Of a DNA stretch of 64,000 nt, positions 1 through 11,814 are shown one piece after another. The notes under the pieces are model-generated. The model searched no databases, was not told the DNA's origin, and worked only from the letters and a program-made list of their open reading frames with translations. Positions within the stretch are counted from its first letter, which is position 1. Each line of letters begins with the position of its first letter. The position numbers and the translations under genes were made by a program. The stretch comes from Cryptomeria japonica (Eukaryota > Streptophyta > Pinopsida > Cupressales > Cupressaceae), in assembly GCF_030272615.1 (NCBI RefSeq), contig NC_081408.1:338304793-338368792 (forward strand), given 5' to 3'.

Positions 1-439
1 GAAAGAACACCATCATTGGCTGACGAATACTTCAAAAAGTTAGTTAATTTAAGCATAAGGTAAGAGAATATGGAAATACAGAAGATAATAACCAAGGTTA
101 AATGAAAAATTGTTGTCAAATATTATATTATTTATGAATCAAGGAACAAAAGGGTGTCTTGAAATGACACAACCCATAGACCAAGACCCATCCCTAGCTA
201 GATATAAAAGTAGGAGAATTGAGATAGAAAAAATACCAAAGCAAGTAGAGAGGAGCACAAAAGAGTAGGAGCACTCAAAACCAACTGGAGAACAAGACAT
301 ATTGTGGAGTGAGATAGTAGGTGAAGAGTAATTTGATAAAATTAGAACAAGAAAAGGGTAGAGAATATAAGCCCCAAAGTAATAGAAAAAATAGTAGAAA
401 CCACTTCACCAAAAATCGGTACCTACATTGGTAAATTCC

Positions 440-2600
440 ATATTAGAAGCAACCAAAACCCAAAGTGAATACTAAAATGGATACAATAATCAAGATCCCT
501 ACCTTTAAAACTAACACCACTAATACAATAAAGCATTGCTTCATTTTAGAATCCATATGGGAGAAGATAGGAAAATTTACAAACGAGGACTAAGTATTGG
601 ACTATGTGGGGACCCTAAGGAAAGAGTAATTAGAATAGTATGTGAAACATTATCCTCAGCATGCAGCCACATGGAAGGAAGTCAAGTCATAATTCTTACT
701 AAACATTAGAACATCAGTAGTCCCCAATAAGAGTGTGGCAAAAATGAGAAACCTCATACAAGGAACCACATTTATCAAAGAGTATGATAGGTAATTAAAA
801 GTAGTCTACATAAAGTTTGATGAAGCTTTAATAGAGAAACAAAATATTGAGTGGTTCGATTCTTGACTAAATTGGGACATAAGAGATAGGTTAAATACAA
901 GTTCAAAACTATAGGGACTTGATCACAATGGCCTATAGAGGCCCAAACCTGAAGGATTTCAAAGAAAGCCTGAAACCCATAAATCTTATAAAATATATAG
1001 GAACAAGTGAAGAATCTATATTTTTAATAGGAAATAAGGACATCTAAATATAAATGCAGATGGTGCAATTAGTGTAATAGAGAAGGTCACATCTAGAATG
1101 AATGTCCCAAGGATAAGGTAGAGAAGACATTAGTTGTTGGAAGAGAATTTAAACCTAATCCTGTGTACTATGCATATTATTAGGATTTGGATCTACAACT
1201 CATTAATAATTATCTGAGAAATAGATCCCATCTGGAATGGAGGTAATACAAGTTTCTCAAATAGATATTGTCCACAAGAAGAAATAGATGGTACATGCTA
1301 CTAGATTACCTGATGGTAGGATAACCAACATGCTCATACAATGTAGAACAATCAAGGGTACCAAGATAATGATAGAAATTCTAATCACAAAGGGCATTAA
1401 GGAAACAGAAGAATGAATGATGCAACTACTTCAAATATACACAAATTAGCCAATATGCATTAGAGTGTTGGGAAAAGAAAAGACTAAGATGCACATTTTG
1501 CAGAGGAGAAGAATACATAATTTTCATATGTGAGAAATAAAGGAACTTTAATACAATTCAAGATATTAACCAGCCTTACCAAAGCAATGAGCTACATAGG
1601 GGAGCTAGGATGATCCTAAGAGTACCACCACAAGGAGTAAGAGGTTGCCATTGGATGGATGTGTGGACTTCATACACTTCACGTGATGACAACTTTAAAG
1701 AAGATCTTGTAGTAGAAAAGAAGAGGAATAAAAACAAAGCCAATAAGAAAGCTAATGTGCTCAGTAGCTAGGGCACTAATACTAGGAAAAATAGGAAGAA
1801 AACTCCAACAGACAAAGGATTTGAGGATTGTCTAAAATAAATTAAGGAAGATTAGGAACTGGGATTGTTCCAAGTAGATATGAAACAATATTATAAGGTA
1901 ACATAAGAGGATAAAGAATCTATAAAGTAATAGTTGCAGAAAGAAGTAGTATGTTTTATTCAACAAGATGTTCAAATACTAAAGGTTCTAGCTACCATGG
2001 CCAAAGAAAAAGACCTATTATTCAAGATAAAACAATTGGGGAAATATATGAACAAACAACCACATGAGAACCAATAGTAGAGGACCAAAATCAGAAAAAT
2101 AGCCTCTTACTCATTAATGTGCAGTTAAAGGATCATAAGCTTATGTATGTAATGGTTTATATTTGTGCCAACCTTAATATGACCATACCCTCTACAACAT
2201 GAGAAAAAATAGGAAGACCAAAACTAGTAAAAGAACCCATGAATATTTGTCTGGCTAATGGCTTTGGAATGAATACTCTAGGCACATATTAGAGGTTAAT
2301 ATTAAAGGAATCAAACAATGTGTTGATTTTGAAGTAGTAAAGATTAAGGTACCCTTTAACACATTCTAGGCTCTACTTGGGCTTATATGGTTTGTGAACT
2401 CACATAGTATTGTGGACTCCCAAAAAGAAGAAATCACCTTTGCTAATGTTACTAGAATAGTCAAAATCCCCTTAATTGACCTAAAGAATAAAACTTATGT
2501 TAAGGAAATTACACAAGAATGAATCAAAGAGGATGTTTAAAATATTTATACTATATCTAGCCTTCTAGATGGTTGGGAGGAAGAAAGTTCAAATACTAAA
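440..2600 (+). pseudogene. Decayed Ty3/gypsy gag-protease relic
   Basis: A heavily mutated gag-protease stretch of a Ty3/gypsy retrotransposon. Around 780-900 the translation resembles the gag capsid end (an IEWF...IRDRLN type string). At 1064-1105 there is a perfectly spaced CCHC zinc knuckle (C-x2-C-x4-H-x4-C, reading CN*CNREGHI*NEC) in which two residues are now TAG stops. Around 2105-2430 the frame gives a protease-like core where the usual DSGA is eroded (VYICANLNM), followed by a relic of the LGxPW motif (ALLGLIWF). Many stops and frameshifts; no LTR or primer site recognised. The family is fairly sure from knuckle order and spacing; the lineage is not. It is not contiguous with T1, whose TSD begins at 3007. 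Confidence 0.6.
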
Positions 2601-2619
2601 CTAGAATTGGAGCTTGAAA

Positions 2620-3006
2620 GAAAAATGACTAGCACTTATAGAAATGAAGTTGTAGAGTCAAAAATTGCATAGCCCTTTGCAATTTTACCTACACTTTTGT
2701 AGCTTCTTTAGCGTCCATTCATCTATCATTTGATTAATGATAATTTTAGCCCTTGTATCAACATTTTCCAACTCAGGATGCTAAGCACACCTTTGTAGTA
2801 GCTACCTTTCAGTGATAATTTTCCATTATTCACATATCTCTTATAACCTATTGTTTTTTAGCGTGATTTATCTCGATATTATCCTATCACATCTTAACAT
2901 TCAAATACTAGATTTGAGCATTTTGACACTTGTCACCTACCTTCTAGAATGACTCACCAACCTCTTTGTTCCCTCCAATTATCTTTGTTAAATCCATCTT
3001 TTTACT
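2620..3006. other. Unassigned flank upstream of T1
   Basis: AT-rich sequence between the gypsy relic and the T1 target-site duplication. The minus strand has short weakly coding-like stretches (about 2930-2990) broken by stops. Nothing else is supported. Confidence 0.4.
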
Positions 3007-3011
3007 CCTAG

Positions 3012-4098
3012 TGTATACACCTAAAAATGGTCTGAAGACAATTAATTGAATAAGCAATTATTTAATTAATCTCCCTCCCCAATTTAATTGAATTCATTAG
3101 CAATTTGATAAAATTCTTCCACTCATCTACTTATTAATAAATCTAAGGATTTATTTAATAGGTTCATTTCAATAATCCCCTTTGATTAATTAATTTAAAT
3201 TAATTAATCCTCCCCCCCATCTTAAATTCAATTCTTCTAATCCTCTAATTAATTAAAACAAATCAATTTATGAGTTGTTGAAAGTTAATTAGTCTTTTCC
3301 TATTATTTGAATTTTTAAATTCAAATTACCCACATGCCTCCTAACTTCTAACCACCTAACCTAACTACTTCTAAACCTAATCCATTCCATCTAACCCTTG
3401 GTTTAATTAAACTTGTCTTAGCTTGCACATCCTAACCTCCTATGGTGTGGATACTCTTCCCTTGAGGCACATGGCATTCTTGGGCCACATGTCACCTTTC
3501 TTTAAACACTTGCCCTCTCATGAGAAAAGCTTCTTGACACTTGTCAGCATAGAGATGGAAAATGTTCCCTTTCCACCAACCTCTTTTCCAACCTCCTCCA
3601 ATTTCACCATTGATATCTTCAGACTCAATCTTGACCATTGATTCCTGCCACCTCACCCCTGGCCTTGTAAATCCTATAAATATCCCCCATTTTGGAGCAA
3701 TAATCATCCCATCTCATTTGCATCTTATGAATTGTTACTATAGGCATAATATATCTTAGCATATCATTTGAGCATTGTTATTATAGGCAATTACATCTTA
3801 GATCTAGCTTAATTTGATCGGTTTCTAGCATAATTGTTGAATCATATAGCTTAATCATTCTCTTTTCTAGCTCAATTGTATCATTATCATTTCAAATCCT
3901 CCATCTAGATGTAGTCAAGTCACTAGAATTTTCTTATCCAGATATGAGAGAAAATCCACACTCGCATCTCTTAGGAGGCGATAGATCGCTTTGCTATGGT
4001 TTTATCTTTCTTTTTTTAAAATTAGCTAACCATGCTTGTAATGATCTATTGAGTGTTTTGTGTTGTAGCTACAGGTATCACACTTCACAGACATGACA
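3012..4098 (+). repeat. T1 5' LTR
   Basis: 1,087 bp, TG...CA termini, direct match to 17443-18541. The first 300 bp are AT-rich with TTAATTAATT tracts. A TATA box lies about two-thirds along. Short open frames in it on both strands are not genes: the same segment recurs in the 3' LTR with altered frames. Confidence 0.95.
3675..3682 (+). promoter_or_regulatory. T1 5' LTR TATA box
   Basis: TATAAATA inside CCTATAAATATCCCC. The same motif is kept at 18120-18127 in the other LTR. It is a likely core promoter for the element RNA, with the R region expected shortly downstream. Confidence 0.6.
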
Positions 4099-4101
4099 TT
4101 T

Positions 4102-4120
4102 TGGCGCCCACCGTGGGGCC
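4102..4120 (+). other. T1 primer binding site
   Basis: TGGCGCCCACCGTGGGGCC begins three bases after the 5' LTR. Starting with TGG (complement of tRNA CCA-3') and lying directly after the LTR marks it as the tRNA primer site. The sequence looks like the complement of a Lys-type tRNA 3' end; the tRNA assignment is from memory and tentative. Confidence 0.85.
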
Positions 4121-6014
4121 AGAAATCTGATTTTTGGCCTCTCAAACATCATCAAATCTTCATTTTTGGTCGGGTTGGAATCAGAATCTCGTACGAGTTC
4201 CTTTTCTGGCTCGTACAAGATCCTTTGTGAACTGAAATGACAATCCATCTTGACTCGTATGAGCTTCTAATTTTTCGTATGAGCCTGCTTCTTCACTCAT
4301 ACAATCTCAGAAAGATTCTCATACGAATAGGTAAATCGTGTCGTATGACATTCTACTTCTGTGTTTTTAAAATAGACTGCAATTTTGGGGTTTCATGCTT
4401 TGATTTGATTATTACTAATGCTAACCCTAGTCTGTTTGTGAGTTTTTTTGGCAACCTAATTGGTTTTTGCAGGACGATTGTCAAATATTACGCTTGTCAA
4501 AGCTTCATTTCAACAAAACACATAATGACTACTAATGCATTTATTTTACAGGTTGCCTAGGAGGACTCAACTAAACTCTATGTCTTCTTTAATCTTTCTA
4601 GGCACACTTGATTTTGCCAATGGAAATGAACAATCATGTTTTTTGTGTTTTGATGATAGGTGAGTATGCTCTCACCTTTCTTAGGTGACCAGAAAGCTAG
4701 ACTCGTCCTTTGCTTTCATTAGTGCATTTCTTTAGTGGGCCTGCCCTCCCGAGGAGCTAATAACTCTTAGCCATTAAGGCCGGTGAGAGGGGAACAACCT
4801 AAGTGGGAACGGTTAATGCCAAGTAATCCAACCCAATATAAAATAAATGTGATTTGATGAAAATCAAGTCAATGATAGTGCTCGGGAATAGCTCTCCTTC
4901 GTACCTTTCAGTATATCAAACCTTGGTTTTCAAGGCTAGGAGACGTCTTAATTGAGTATTATACCCCAACGCGCCGAACTGATCCCTTACTATTTCTAGT
5001 TAAATTAGAAGCTACCTGATTCACCTCCGAAAGGGTGATAATATTTGTGCAAGAGAGATAGTAACTCTCCCAAGACACTTGCCATATCGTGCCCCCATTA
5101 GCGTTTGGAGTCGGATAATACGACATTGAGAATCGATTGCGTGAAATAGCGGTCATATTCTTATTAGCTATTGGGTGTGTACCTAAGCTTGCAAGAAAAG
5201 GTTTTCTCTCTTAGCCAACTTCTTTAGGTAGTGTAATGTGCTTGAAGGTCACTAATCATATCATGTGTTTGTTGTGTATTCATCCCTTAAACAGAAAATC
5301 AAACATTCGAAACTGGAAAACATTAGCAAAACATTAGACTTCACTAATCAAAATTCTACCAAACAAACATATTTTTCTGTGTTTTGTTATCTATTGTACA
5401 AGGAATATAGTTTGTCATATGGTCTAGTGGGAATTATCTTACGATCCTGTTAGCATGAAAAAATTTGTTGTATGGCTTATTAAGTTTTGTCGTACGAGGC
5501 CTTTTGTTTATCGTTTGGCTTAGGGGAAATTGTCGTACGAGCCTATGCTTTGTCATATGAAATTTTTTATTTGTTGTATGGGCTTATATGTATTTTCGTC
5601 TGAGGCTGCTTAAATTGTCATACAAATTTATGTCTTTGTTGGTTGTCTTCTTGAACATCTTTTTCAGATCTGTCATATCTGCTCGACCAATTTGCAGTGA
5701 TCATAAATGTTTGTTATATGTCATTCATTCTATGCTTGGATTGTCTCCTTTGTTTGCTTGGTCAAGTTATCATCTATCAAATCAGACTTTAGAAATAAAC
5801 ACCTCAAGATTTTCAATTATTCACCCTCAACAAGTTCAAGATCTAAACATTGTGAAGTGCATTATCAACCTGTTTGATAAACTAGTCACCCAAACCATAG
5901 TTGCTCATTAGGATCTATCATCCTTTATCATGAAACTACAATGCTTGGTCAGGATAATCTTGTCCCACATCATAGGATATATTGTTGATAGTTGATCACT
6001 TATTGAAATAAATT
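4121..6014 (+). other. T1 long leader, gag missing
   Basis: About 1.9 kb between primer site and protease frame. No gag capsid or zinc knuckle can be read in any frame; short frames at 4237-4560 and 5588-5911 have no recognisable similarity. Two clusters (4190-4350 and 5405-5680) hold repeated variants of the palindrome TCGTACGA. The stretch 4730-5210 is less AT-rich and may be structured. A gag deletion is inferred from the absence of a capsid before the protease. Confidence 0.6.
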
Positions 6015-6809
6015 TTGGACAATCGAACCCCTGAAATGGAAATAGAAACATTTGCAATAGCTGAAAATCGTATCAACATGACATACCAAAGAAAAACACA
6101 AGAAGAAAACATAACAAACCAACATATCAAAGCAATCAAACAAGTCCAAAATAAATATCCAACTATGTCAAAATCTCACAAGGATTCAAATACATCTCAA
6201 AAGAAAGGTGGCTCTTTTATGAAACTCTTAAAGATATCCCTAAAGGATTTGGGTAAGAAAGATCAAAATAATGCACCTATGTCTAGCAATGGCTCATCCC
6301 TCCATAAGAAAATTGACTCTCCAAAGGCATCTATTCCTACACCTCTTGAAAGTTTGCAAGAACCTTCCATAGCATCATCACCAAAGAATACATCCAAAGA
6401 TGAAGTTCCCCAAGGGATATCCATGATTGCCATCAAACCTATTTCAGAGGGTCCTATTCAAAGCTCATCTCCTTCATATCCAAGCATTGATTCCTTGCAA
6501 CATCCCCATAACGCTCCCTTCCAAATCGAAGTCATCATCCATAGAACGCTCATTAAACGTGTCCTAATAGATGGGGGAGCTGGCTTGAACATTTGCTCTT
6601 TGAGTCTTGTCCGTGCTCTAGGTTATTCAGAAGATGCAGTTGATCCCTTGAAAAAGATCACATTCAAAGCATATGATGAAGAAGAGCATTCCTCTAAAGG
6701 AATTGTCATGTTACCCATCAGAGTGGGACCTTTACAAAAAGACACAACATTCCAAGTTCTAGACTTAGACCTACCATACAACATACTCTTGGGAAGACCC
6801 TGGATATAG
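6015..6809 (+). CDS. T1 aspartic protease region, 264 codons
   Basis: Retropepsin-type aspartic protease of the element polyprotein, which would mature Gag-Pol. Residues 1-165 are a polar, Lys/Ser/Pro-rich linker without gag motifs. From about residue 168 the protease fold follows. The catalytic motif reads LIDGGAGLNIC with the Asp at residue 186 (6570-6572); DGG replaces the common DSG, which I recall in Tat-type proteases. The flap region follows, and the frame ends ILLGRPWI with the conserved LLGRPW motif close to its last residue. The ATG at 6015 is only the first in-frame Met; the true polyprotein would start upstream in gag. TAG at the end probably interrupts a longer frame, because Tat-like spacer continues downstream. 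Confidence 0.75.
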   Translation: MDNRTPEMEIETFAIAENRINMTYQRKTQEENITNQHIKAIKQVQNKYPTMSKSHKDSNTSQKKGGSFMKLLKISLKDLGKKDQNNAPMSSNGSSLHKKIDSPKASIPTPLESLQEPSIASSPKNTSKDEVPQGISMIAIKPISEGPIQSSSPSYPSIDSLQHPHNAPFQIEVIIHRTLIKRVLIDGGAGLNICSLSLVRALGYSEDAVDPLKKITFKAYDEEEHSSKGIVMLPIRVGPLQKDTTFQVLDLDLPYNILLGRPWI

Positions 6810-7550
6810 GACACACAAGCTATTACATCAACATGTCATCAATGCTTAAAGTTTCCATATAATGGGTAGGAAATCACAATATCAACAAACTCAAATCCAT
6901 TTCAGTGTTATAGTAATCTAAAATCATCTCAAGAGGTCATACTTTCACATAACAGAGAGGCGGCATCTTCAAGCACACAATCCAAGGAACAATCATTTGC
7001 ATCAATTTTGTAAAACATGGAAAAACAAATGCAGCTAAGAGATTGAGGGAATGGAGAATATTTGCTATCATGGAAAAACAAACAAGAGAAACTTTAAATT
7101 GAAAGAGAAGAAGAAGATGTAGGAGTCGATATAGTTCACATGTATGAAAGGCAAACATTAGGAACTAGCCTACTTGAATTAGAATCACATTCGGCTGACT
7201 TGGACTTAACCGAGGATGATCAGGAGTTTCTTATGCGAGGTCATTCTGATGAGAGTACCGTTCTAGACATGGAAATACATATTGAAGGCTCTGACATCTC
7301 TATCATGACTCCTAATATCTTTGACATAATTCAACATGAGGACCCTTTATCCCTAATCTACCCTGAACCTATGGACTAGGAAAATGAAGGACATATTGCC
7401 ATTGATACCTTTCCGAATGACCATGTCATATCTATATATCTTAATGCAATCGAACCCACAACAACTTTCACCAGGGATTTTGCTAACATATCTTCAAGTC
7501 AAGTGGGTGCCAAATCTCCTAGTCGCAAAAAGGAAAATAAAGAAAACAAT
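6810..7550 (+). pseudogene. T1 protease-RT spacer, interrupted
   Basis: Continuation of the T1 polyprotein after the protease. Recognisable Tat-type spacer pieces include a HMYERQTLGTSLLELESHS stretch (7139-7195), an acidic segment to 7379, and in the next frame a segment with AIEPTTTFTRDF around 7450. Several stops and a frame change occur. The frame then runs into a Lys-rich segment (near 7520-7550), where LINE endonuclease sequence takes over. The rest of the spacer reappears at about 13790. Confidence 0.55.
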
Positions 7551-7557
7551 ATCAAGT

Positions 7558-8337
7558 CTAATGCTGAAAACCTTTTCTTTGAAGTTCTTTAAAAATGGTA
7601 ATGTTAGTGGTGGCAGCTCCGAAGGTGCTTCAGGAGGTATTGCTACCATCTGGAACCTCAATATTGTTAAAGGTCATGTTATTATTCAAGACAATAATTT
7701 CTCTTGTATCAAATTTGAGCATTTAAAAGATGGTACTTCATGGGTTCTCACTAATATTTATGCTCCAAATACTTTGAAGGCTAGAAACTCTTTTTGGAAA
7801 AAAATTATACAGGCTAGGGACAGCTTCAAAAATATTAGTTGGGTGGTTATGGGAGACTTCAATACTCCTTTGAGAGAGGAGGAAAAATTTGGAGGAAGTC
7901 CTCCTCAATTGGAAAGTAGGATGGCCCTCATGGATTTTATTAATTCTCAGGCTCTCAATGACTTGGAAATACAAGGATGCACTTACACTTGGACTAACAA
8001 AAGAACTCGCAATGATCTTATCCAAGTATGTCTTGATAGAACCCTCATCTCTGATGAGTGGTATAGTCATTACTTCAGTTCTTTGATGGCCCACATTCGG
8101 GTTGGATCTGATCATTTCCCTATCACCTTCATTGCTGACTCAATCAATAGAAGGAGAAGCTTTCCCTTCAGATTTAAAAAAATGTGGACCCTCCACCCTA
8201 AAATCAAAAGAAATATTAAGAAATGGTGGAGCATTCAAGTTGAGGGAACGGCTATGTTTAAAGTTGTCAAAAAGCTCAAAAGTGTGAAGGACAACATAAG
8301 ACTCTTGAACAAAACCAGCTTTGGGAATATTTTTTAG
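7558..8337 (+). pseudogene. LINE endonuclease domain, partial
   Basis: C-terminal two-thirds of an APE-type endonuclease (exonuclease-endonuclease-phosphatase fold), which nicks target DNA to prime reverse transcription. Landmarks in order are GASGGIATIW, NIYAPN, VVMGDFNTPL (the conserved GDFN), TWTNKR, CLDRTLIS and the terminal GSDHFPI with the conserved SDH. The N-terminal Asn/Glu catalytic strand is absent because of 5' truncation. A downstream linker (RRRSFPFRFKKMW) leads towards RT. The frame stops at a TAG at 8335-8337; reading continues in frame behind it. Confidence 0.8.
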
Positions 8338-10646
8338 GCTAAGAGAAAAGTTCAGGAAGACCTTAAAAAAATACAGGATCAAATCCAAAAGGATGGTTTT
8401 AGTATTGTGTCTATTGTTGATGAAAATGAGACTCTCAAAAAATACCATGATATCATTGCCAAAGAGGAAACACTCTGGAAGTAGAGATCGATATGCATTT
8501 GGCTTAAGGAAGGAGATAGGAACACAAGATTCTTCCATATGTCGACGATTAAGCATAAAGCAGTTAATAGGGTTAACAAGCTAGTGATGGATAACGGGGA
8601 GTTGGTCAAGGAGGATGAAATAATGAATGAAGCTAAAGGTATTTCTCGGACCTCCTCAAGAGGGATCACAGCCTAGATACTGAAGCCCAATCCTCCTTTC
8701 TTCGAAACATTCCTTGTCTCATTGATGATCAAAAGATGCCTTTCTCTCTTCCATTCCCTCTAACTTGGAAATCAAAAATGTTGTTTTCTCCTTTGATGGT
8801 AACAAAGCGCCTGGCCTAGACGGCTTCCCAATGTTCTTTTTCTAAGAATTTTGGGAGATTATTGGAAAAGATGTATCCAATGGAGTTAAGGAATTTTATA
8901 GGGCTAGAAAACTCTTGAAAGAAATCAATGGCACTTTTATTGCTCTCATACCCAAAACTCAAGGTGTTGATTCTTTGGACAAATTTAGACCTATTAGCCT
9001 CTGCAATTCTTTTTACAAGATAATTTCCAAGGTTCTTACCTCTAGAATCTTGTATGTCCTTCCTGCCTTAATTAAACACCAGCAAAATGGTTTTGTTCCT
9101 AGAAGACAAATTCTTGACTCCATTATTACGGTCCATGAGAACATTCATTCTCTTGTTAGAGCAAAGAAATAGGGTTTCATCCAAAAGCTTGATCTCTCCA
9201 AAGCCTATGACAGGGTTGACTGGTCTTTACTTCAGAAAGTCCTCACTTCTTTTGGTTTTTCCTCCAGAGTTGTCGACCTCCTCTCTCAGCTTACCACCTC
9301 TGCTACTTCTGTTGTTCTTGTCAATGGTTCTCTCTCAACTTTTTTCCAAGCTTCTAGAGGTTTTAAGGCAAGGGGATCCTATCTCCCCCATCCTCTTCAT
9401 CATTATGGCAGAATGCTTTGGAAGGACTATAGAAAAAATGGTGTTGCAAGGCTCCTTTAAGGGCCTCCAACCATCTTCTATTGACCTCATCTGTTCCCAC
9501 CAGCAGTTTGTTGATGATACTATTATTATGGGGGAATCAAATATTTTAGAAGCTAAAGTCTTGAAGAGAATCCTATGTAAATTTGCCTCTGCTTCTGGTC
9601 AGCTTATCAATTGGGCTAAAAGTGAAGTTTTTTTCATTAATACTCCTAAGAGAAGACAACAGAGGATCAGCAGAATCCTAGAGTGTAGGATTGCTGATCT
9701 TCCTGCTACCTACCTTGGTCTCCCCATGGGCATTGCACCTCCTGATCCCTTCTGGAGTTCTCTTATGGACAAATTTCATAAAAAACTTGCTAGTTGGAAA
9801 GGAGCTCTCTTAAGTCAAGCTGGAAAGCTCCAACTCCTTAAGGCTACTCTTCAAAGTATTCTGATTTATGCTCTAAGTCTTTTCAGAATTCCAGTTAAGT
9901 ATGTTGATGCAATCGAGAAAATTCAAAGAAGATTCCTATGGTCTGGGGTTGAGGATAAGCAAAGAATGTCTTTGGTGGCTTGGGACTAGGTCTGTAGGCT
10001 AAAAAGCAAAGGTGGGCTGGGCCTCAGAAGGATTCGTACCCTAAATGAAGCTCTCTAGTCGAAACAAGTCTGGAGAATGTTTCATTCAGACTCTGAATGG
10101 TGTAAAATTTGGTGAAATAAGTACTCTCTTATGTCCTCCTCTCTCTCCTCTTTTATCCATTCAAACCTTAGTATTAATGGATCCCACATATGGAATCATG
10201 CCTCTAAATGTAAAGAAGATATAGCTAAAGGAGTGATCTGGAAACTAGAAAATGGTAGGAAAGTTAAATTCTGGGAGGATCCTTGGCTTTTTGATAAACC
10301 CTTGAATGATATCAATGAATGGGCCCCCTATGATCCCTCTTGTATTATAAATTTTGGCTCCTTAGTTGCTGAGTACTGGGTTGGTAATGAATGGCAGAAC
10401 ATTGAAAGCATCCACCCTAGCTTGTCTAAGCTCAAGATCCATCTGTCTACGGTATGGCTAAATAAAGAAGAAGACTCCCTGATTTGGAAACATGATCCTA
10501 AAGGTACTTTATCTATTTCCTCTATGTATTGTGTCCTCCCCCCCCCCCCCCCTCAATCAATCCTTACTGGTCTAAAGTGTGAATTAAGGGTCTCACCCCC
10601 AAAATCAATCTTTTCTTCTGGACCAGCCTACAAAATAAGATTCTGA
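8338..10646 (+). pseudogene. LINE reverse transcriptase
   Basis: RT domain for target-primed reverse transcription. Markers are WLKEGDRNT (about 8500), SFDGNKAPGLDGFP (8790-8830), LIPK...FRPISLCN (8945-9005), KLDLSKAYDRVDW (9187-9222), LRQGDPISP (9364-9390) and the polymerase box FVDD at 9507-9518 with two catalytic Asp, then LGLPMG (9717-9731). Decay: TAG at 8482 where relatives have Gln, TAA near 8845, TAG near 9170, a one-base insertion in the T run at 9361-9364, TAG at 9987, TAG near 10057. After the thumb the protein continues (GVIWKLENGRKVKFWEDPW, about 10231-10290) and loses frame at a 15-base C run (10538-10552). Confidence 0.85.
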
Positions 10647-11654
10647 CCCTTGACAACCTCAAAGGCAGAGGCTTTGCCCTCCCTAATAGATGTGTGTTGT
10701 GCCTTCAAGAGGAAGAGTCTGTGGACCACCTTGCTCTCCACTGTTCCTTCTTAGCGTCTATTTGGGAAATTTTTCTCAAGAGTTTTAGTATGGCCTGGGT
10801 GTTTCTGAATAACATTAGTGACCTGTTCTCCTCCTAGAATATTAAATGGACTAACTCTTTTTTGAGATGTTTGTGGCAACTCTCTCTTCCTCACATTTTG
10901 TGGGGACTATGGAAAGAAAGAAATATCTAAATCTTCAGGGGTGTCTCCCTTAATCAGGATATTATGTTCCAGAAAATTCAATGGTGGATTCAGGAAAATA
11001 TAAGGATCATTGAGGGTCCTTGTTACTCGAACAACTCACTGGAATCAAACATCTTGAGGGTATGGAATTTGAAGATTACTGATGGTCCTAACAACCATAA
11101 TAAAAGGCTTGAAGATAAATGGCAAACCCCTCCTCAAGGTTGGTTCAAAGTTAATTTTGATGGTGCTGCCAAAGGTAACCCTGTTCCTTTAGGTTGTGGA
11201 GCTATACTGAGAGATGACAGAGGAATTTGCAAGGAAATGGTTTCTATCCCTATTGGAACCCAAACCAACCATAAAGCTGAAGCAATGGCAGCTCTTCAAG
11301 GCATCCTCCTAGCTAAAAAATGGAATTGCCCCTATCTATGGATTGAAGGGGATTCAAATAATATTATAAAGTGTCTTAAGGGGACCTCAAAACCTTCATG
11401 GTCGATTCACAACGTAATCACCTCTGTTGTTGATCTTATTAGCACCTTTAAAAAATTTCCATATATCCCACATCTACTGGGAGGCCAATGGCTCTGCTGA
11501 CTGGGTTGCCAATGCGGCGGTTAAAAGTGAGGAAATTACCACATGGATGGGTGAGCATGGACTCCCCAAAGACATCAGAAAAATCATTAGTAATGAGAGA
11601 TATGGAAGCACTCCAAAGATTCTTGATGGACAGGATAATTATGAAAAGTACTAA
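10553..11654 (+). pseudogene. LINE zinc-finger linker and RNase H
   Basis: After the C run, the zinc-binding region typical of plant L1 RT C-termini reads GRGFALPNRCVLCLQEEES, then DHLALHC (C-x2-C...H...C), about 10655-10745. A linker with two stops leads to a plant-type RNase H: DGAAKGNP (first Asp, about 11159), HKAEAMAAL (Glu), IEGDSNNI (Asp), and after a frameshift at the A/T run around 11449-11456, ADWVAN (last Asp). All four acidic catalytic positions are visible, the last in a different frame. The ORF ends at TAA 11652-11654. RNase H removes the RNA strand from the RNA-DNA hybrid. Confidence 0.8.
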
Positions 11655-11814
11655 TGTGAGAACTTTGAGTTACTATAATAATGAGAATATCACTCATTCT
11701 AACATCAATGCCATTAACTCTCATGCTTTCTGGGTAACTATTATAGTTCTGAAAAGCTCTCTTGTTTATCTACTCTACAAGCTTCAAAATTTGACCGTGG
11801 GCAGTGACAACATG

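Noticed and set aside
3423-3759. Short frames on both strands, repeated near 17877-18204
   Set aside because: They lie inside the T1 LTRs and are non-coding; the repetition is explained by the LTR pair.
4730-5210. Possible rRNA or structural RNA gene in the T1 leader
   Set aside because: Less AT-rich and structured-looking, but I could not match any rRNA or tRNA core; it lies in a retroelement leader.
7738-8556. Minus-strand frames over the LINE endonuclease
   Set aside because: The plus strand gives clear endonuclease motifs (GDFN, SDH); the minus frames have none.
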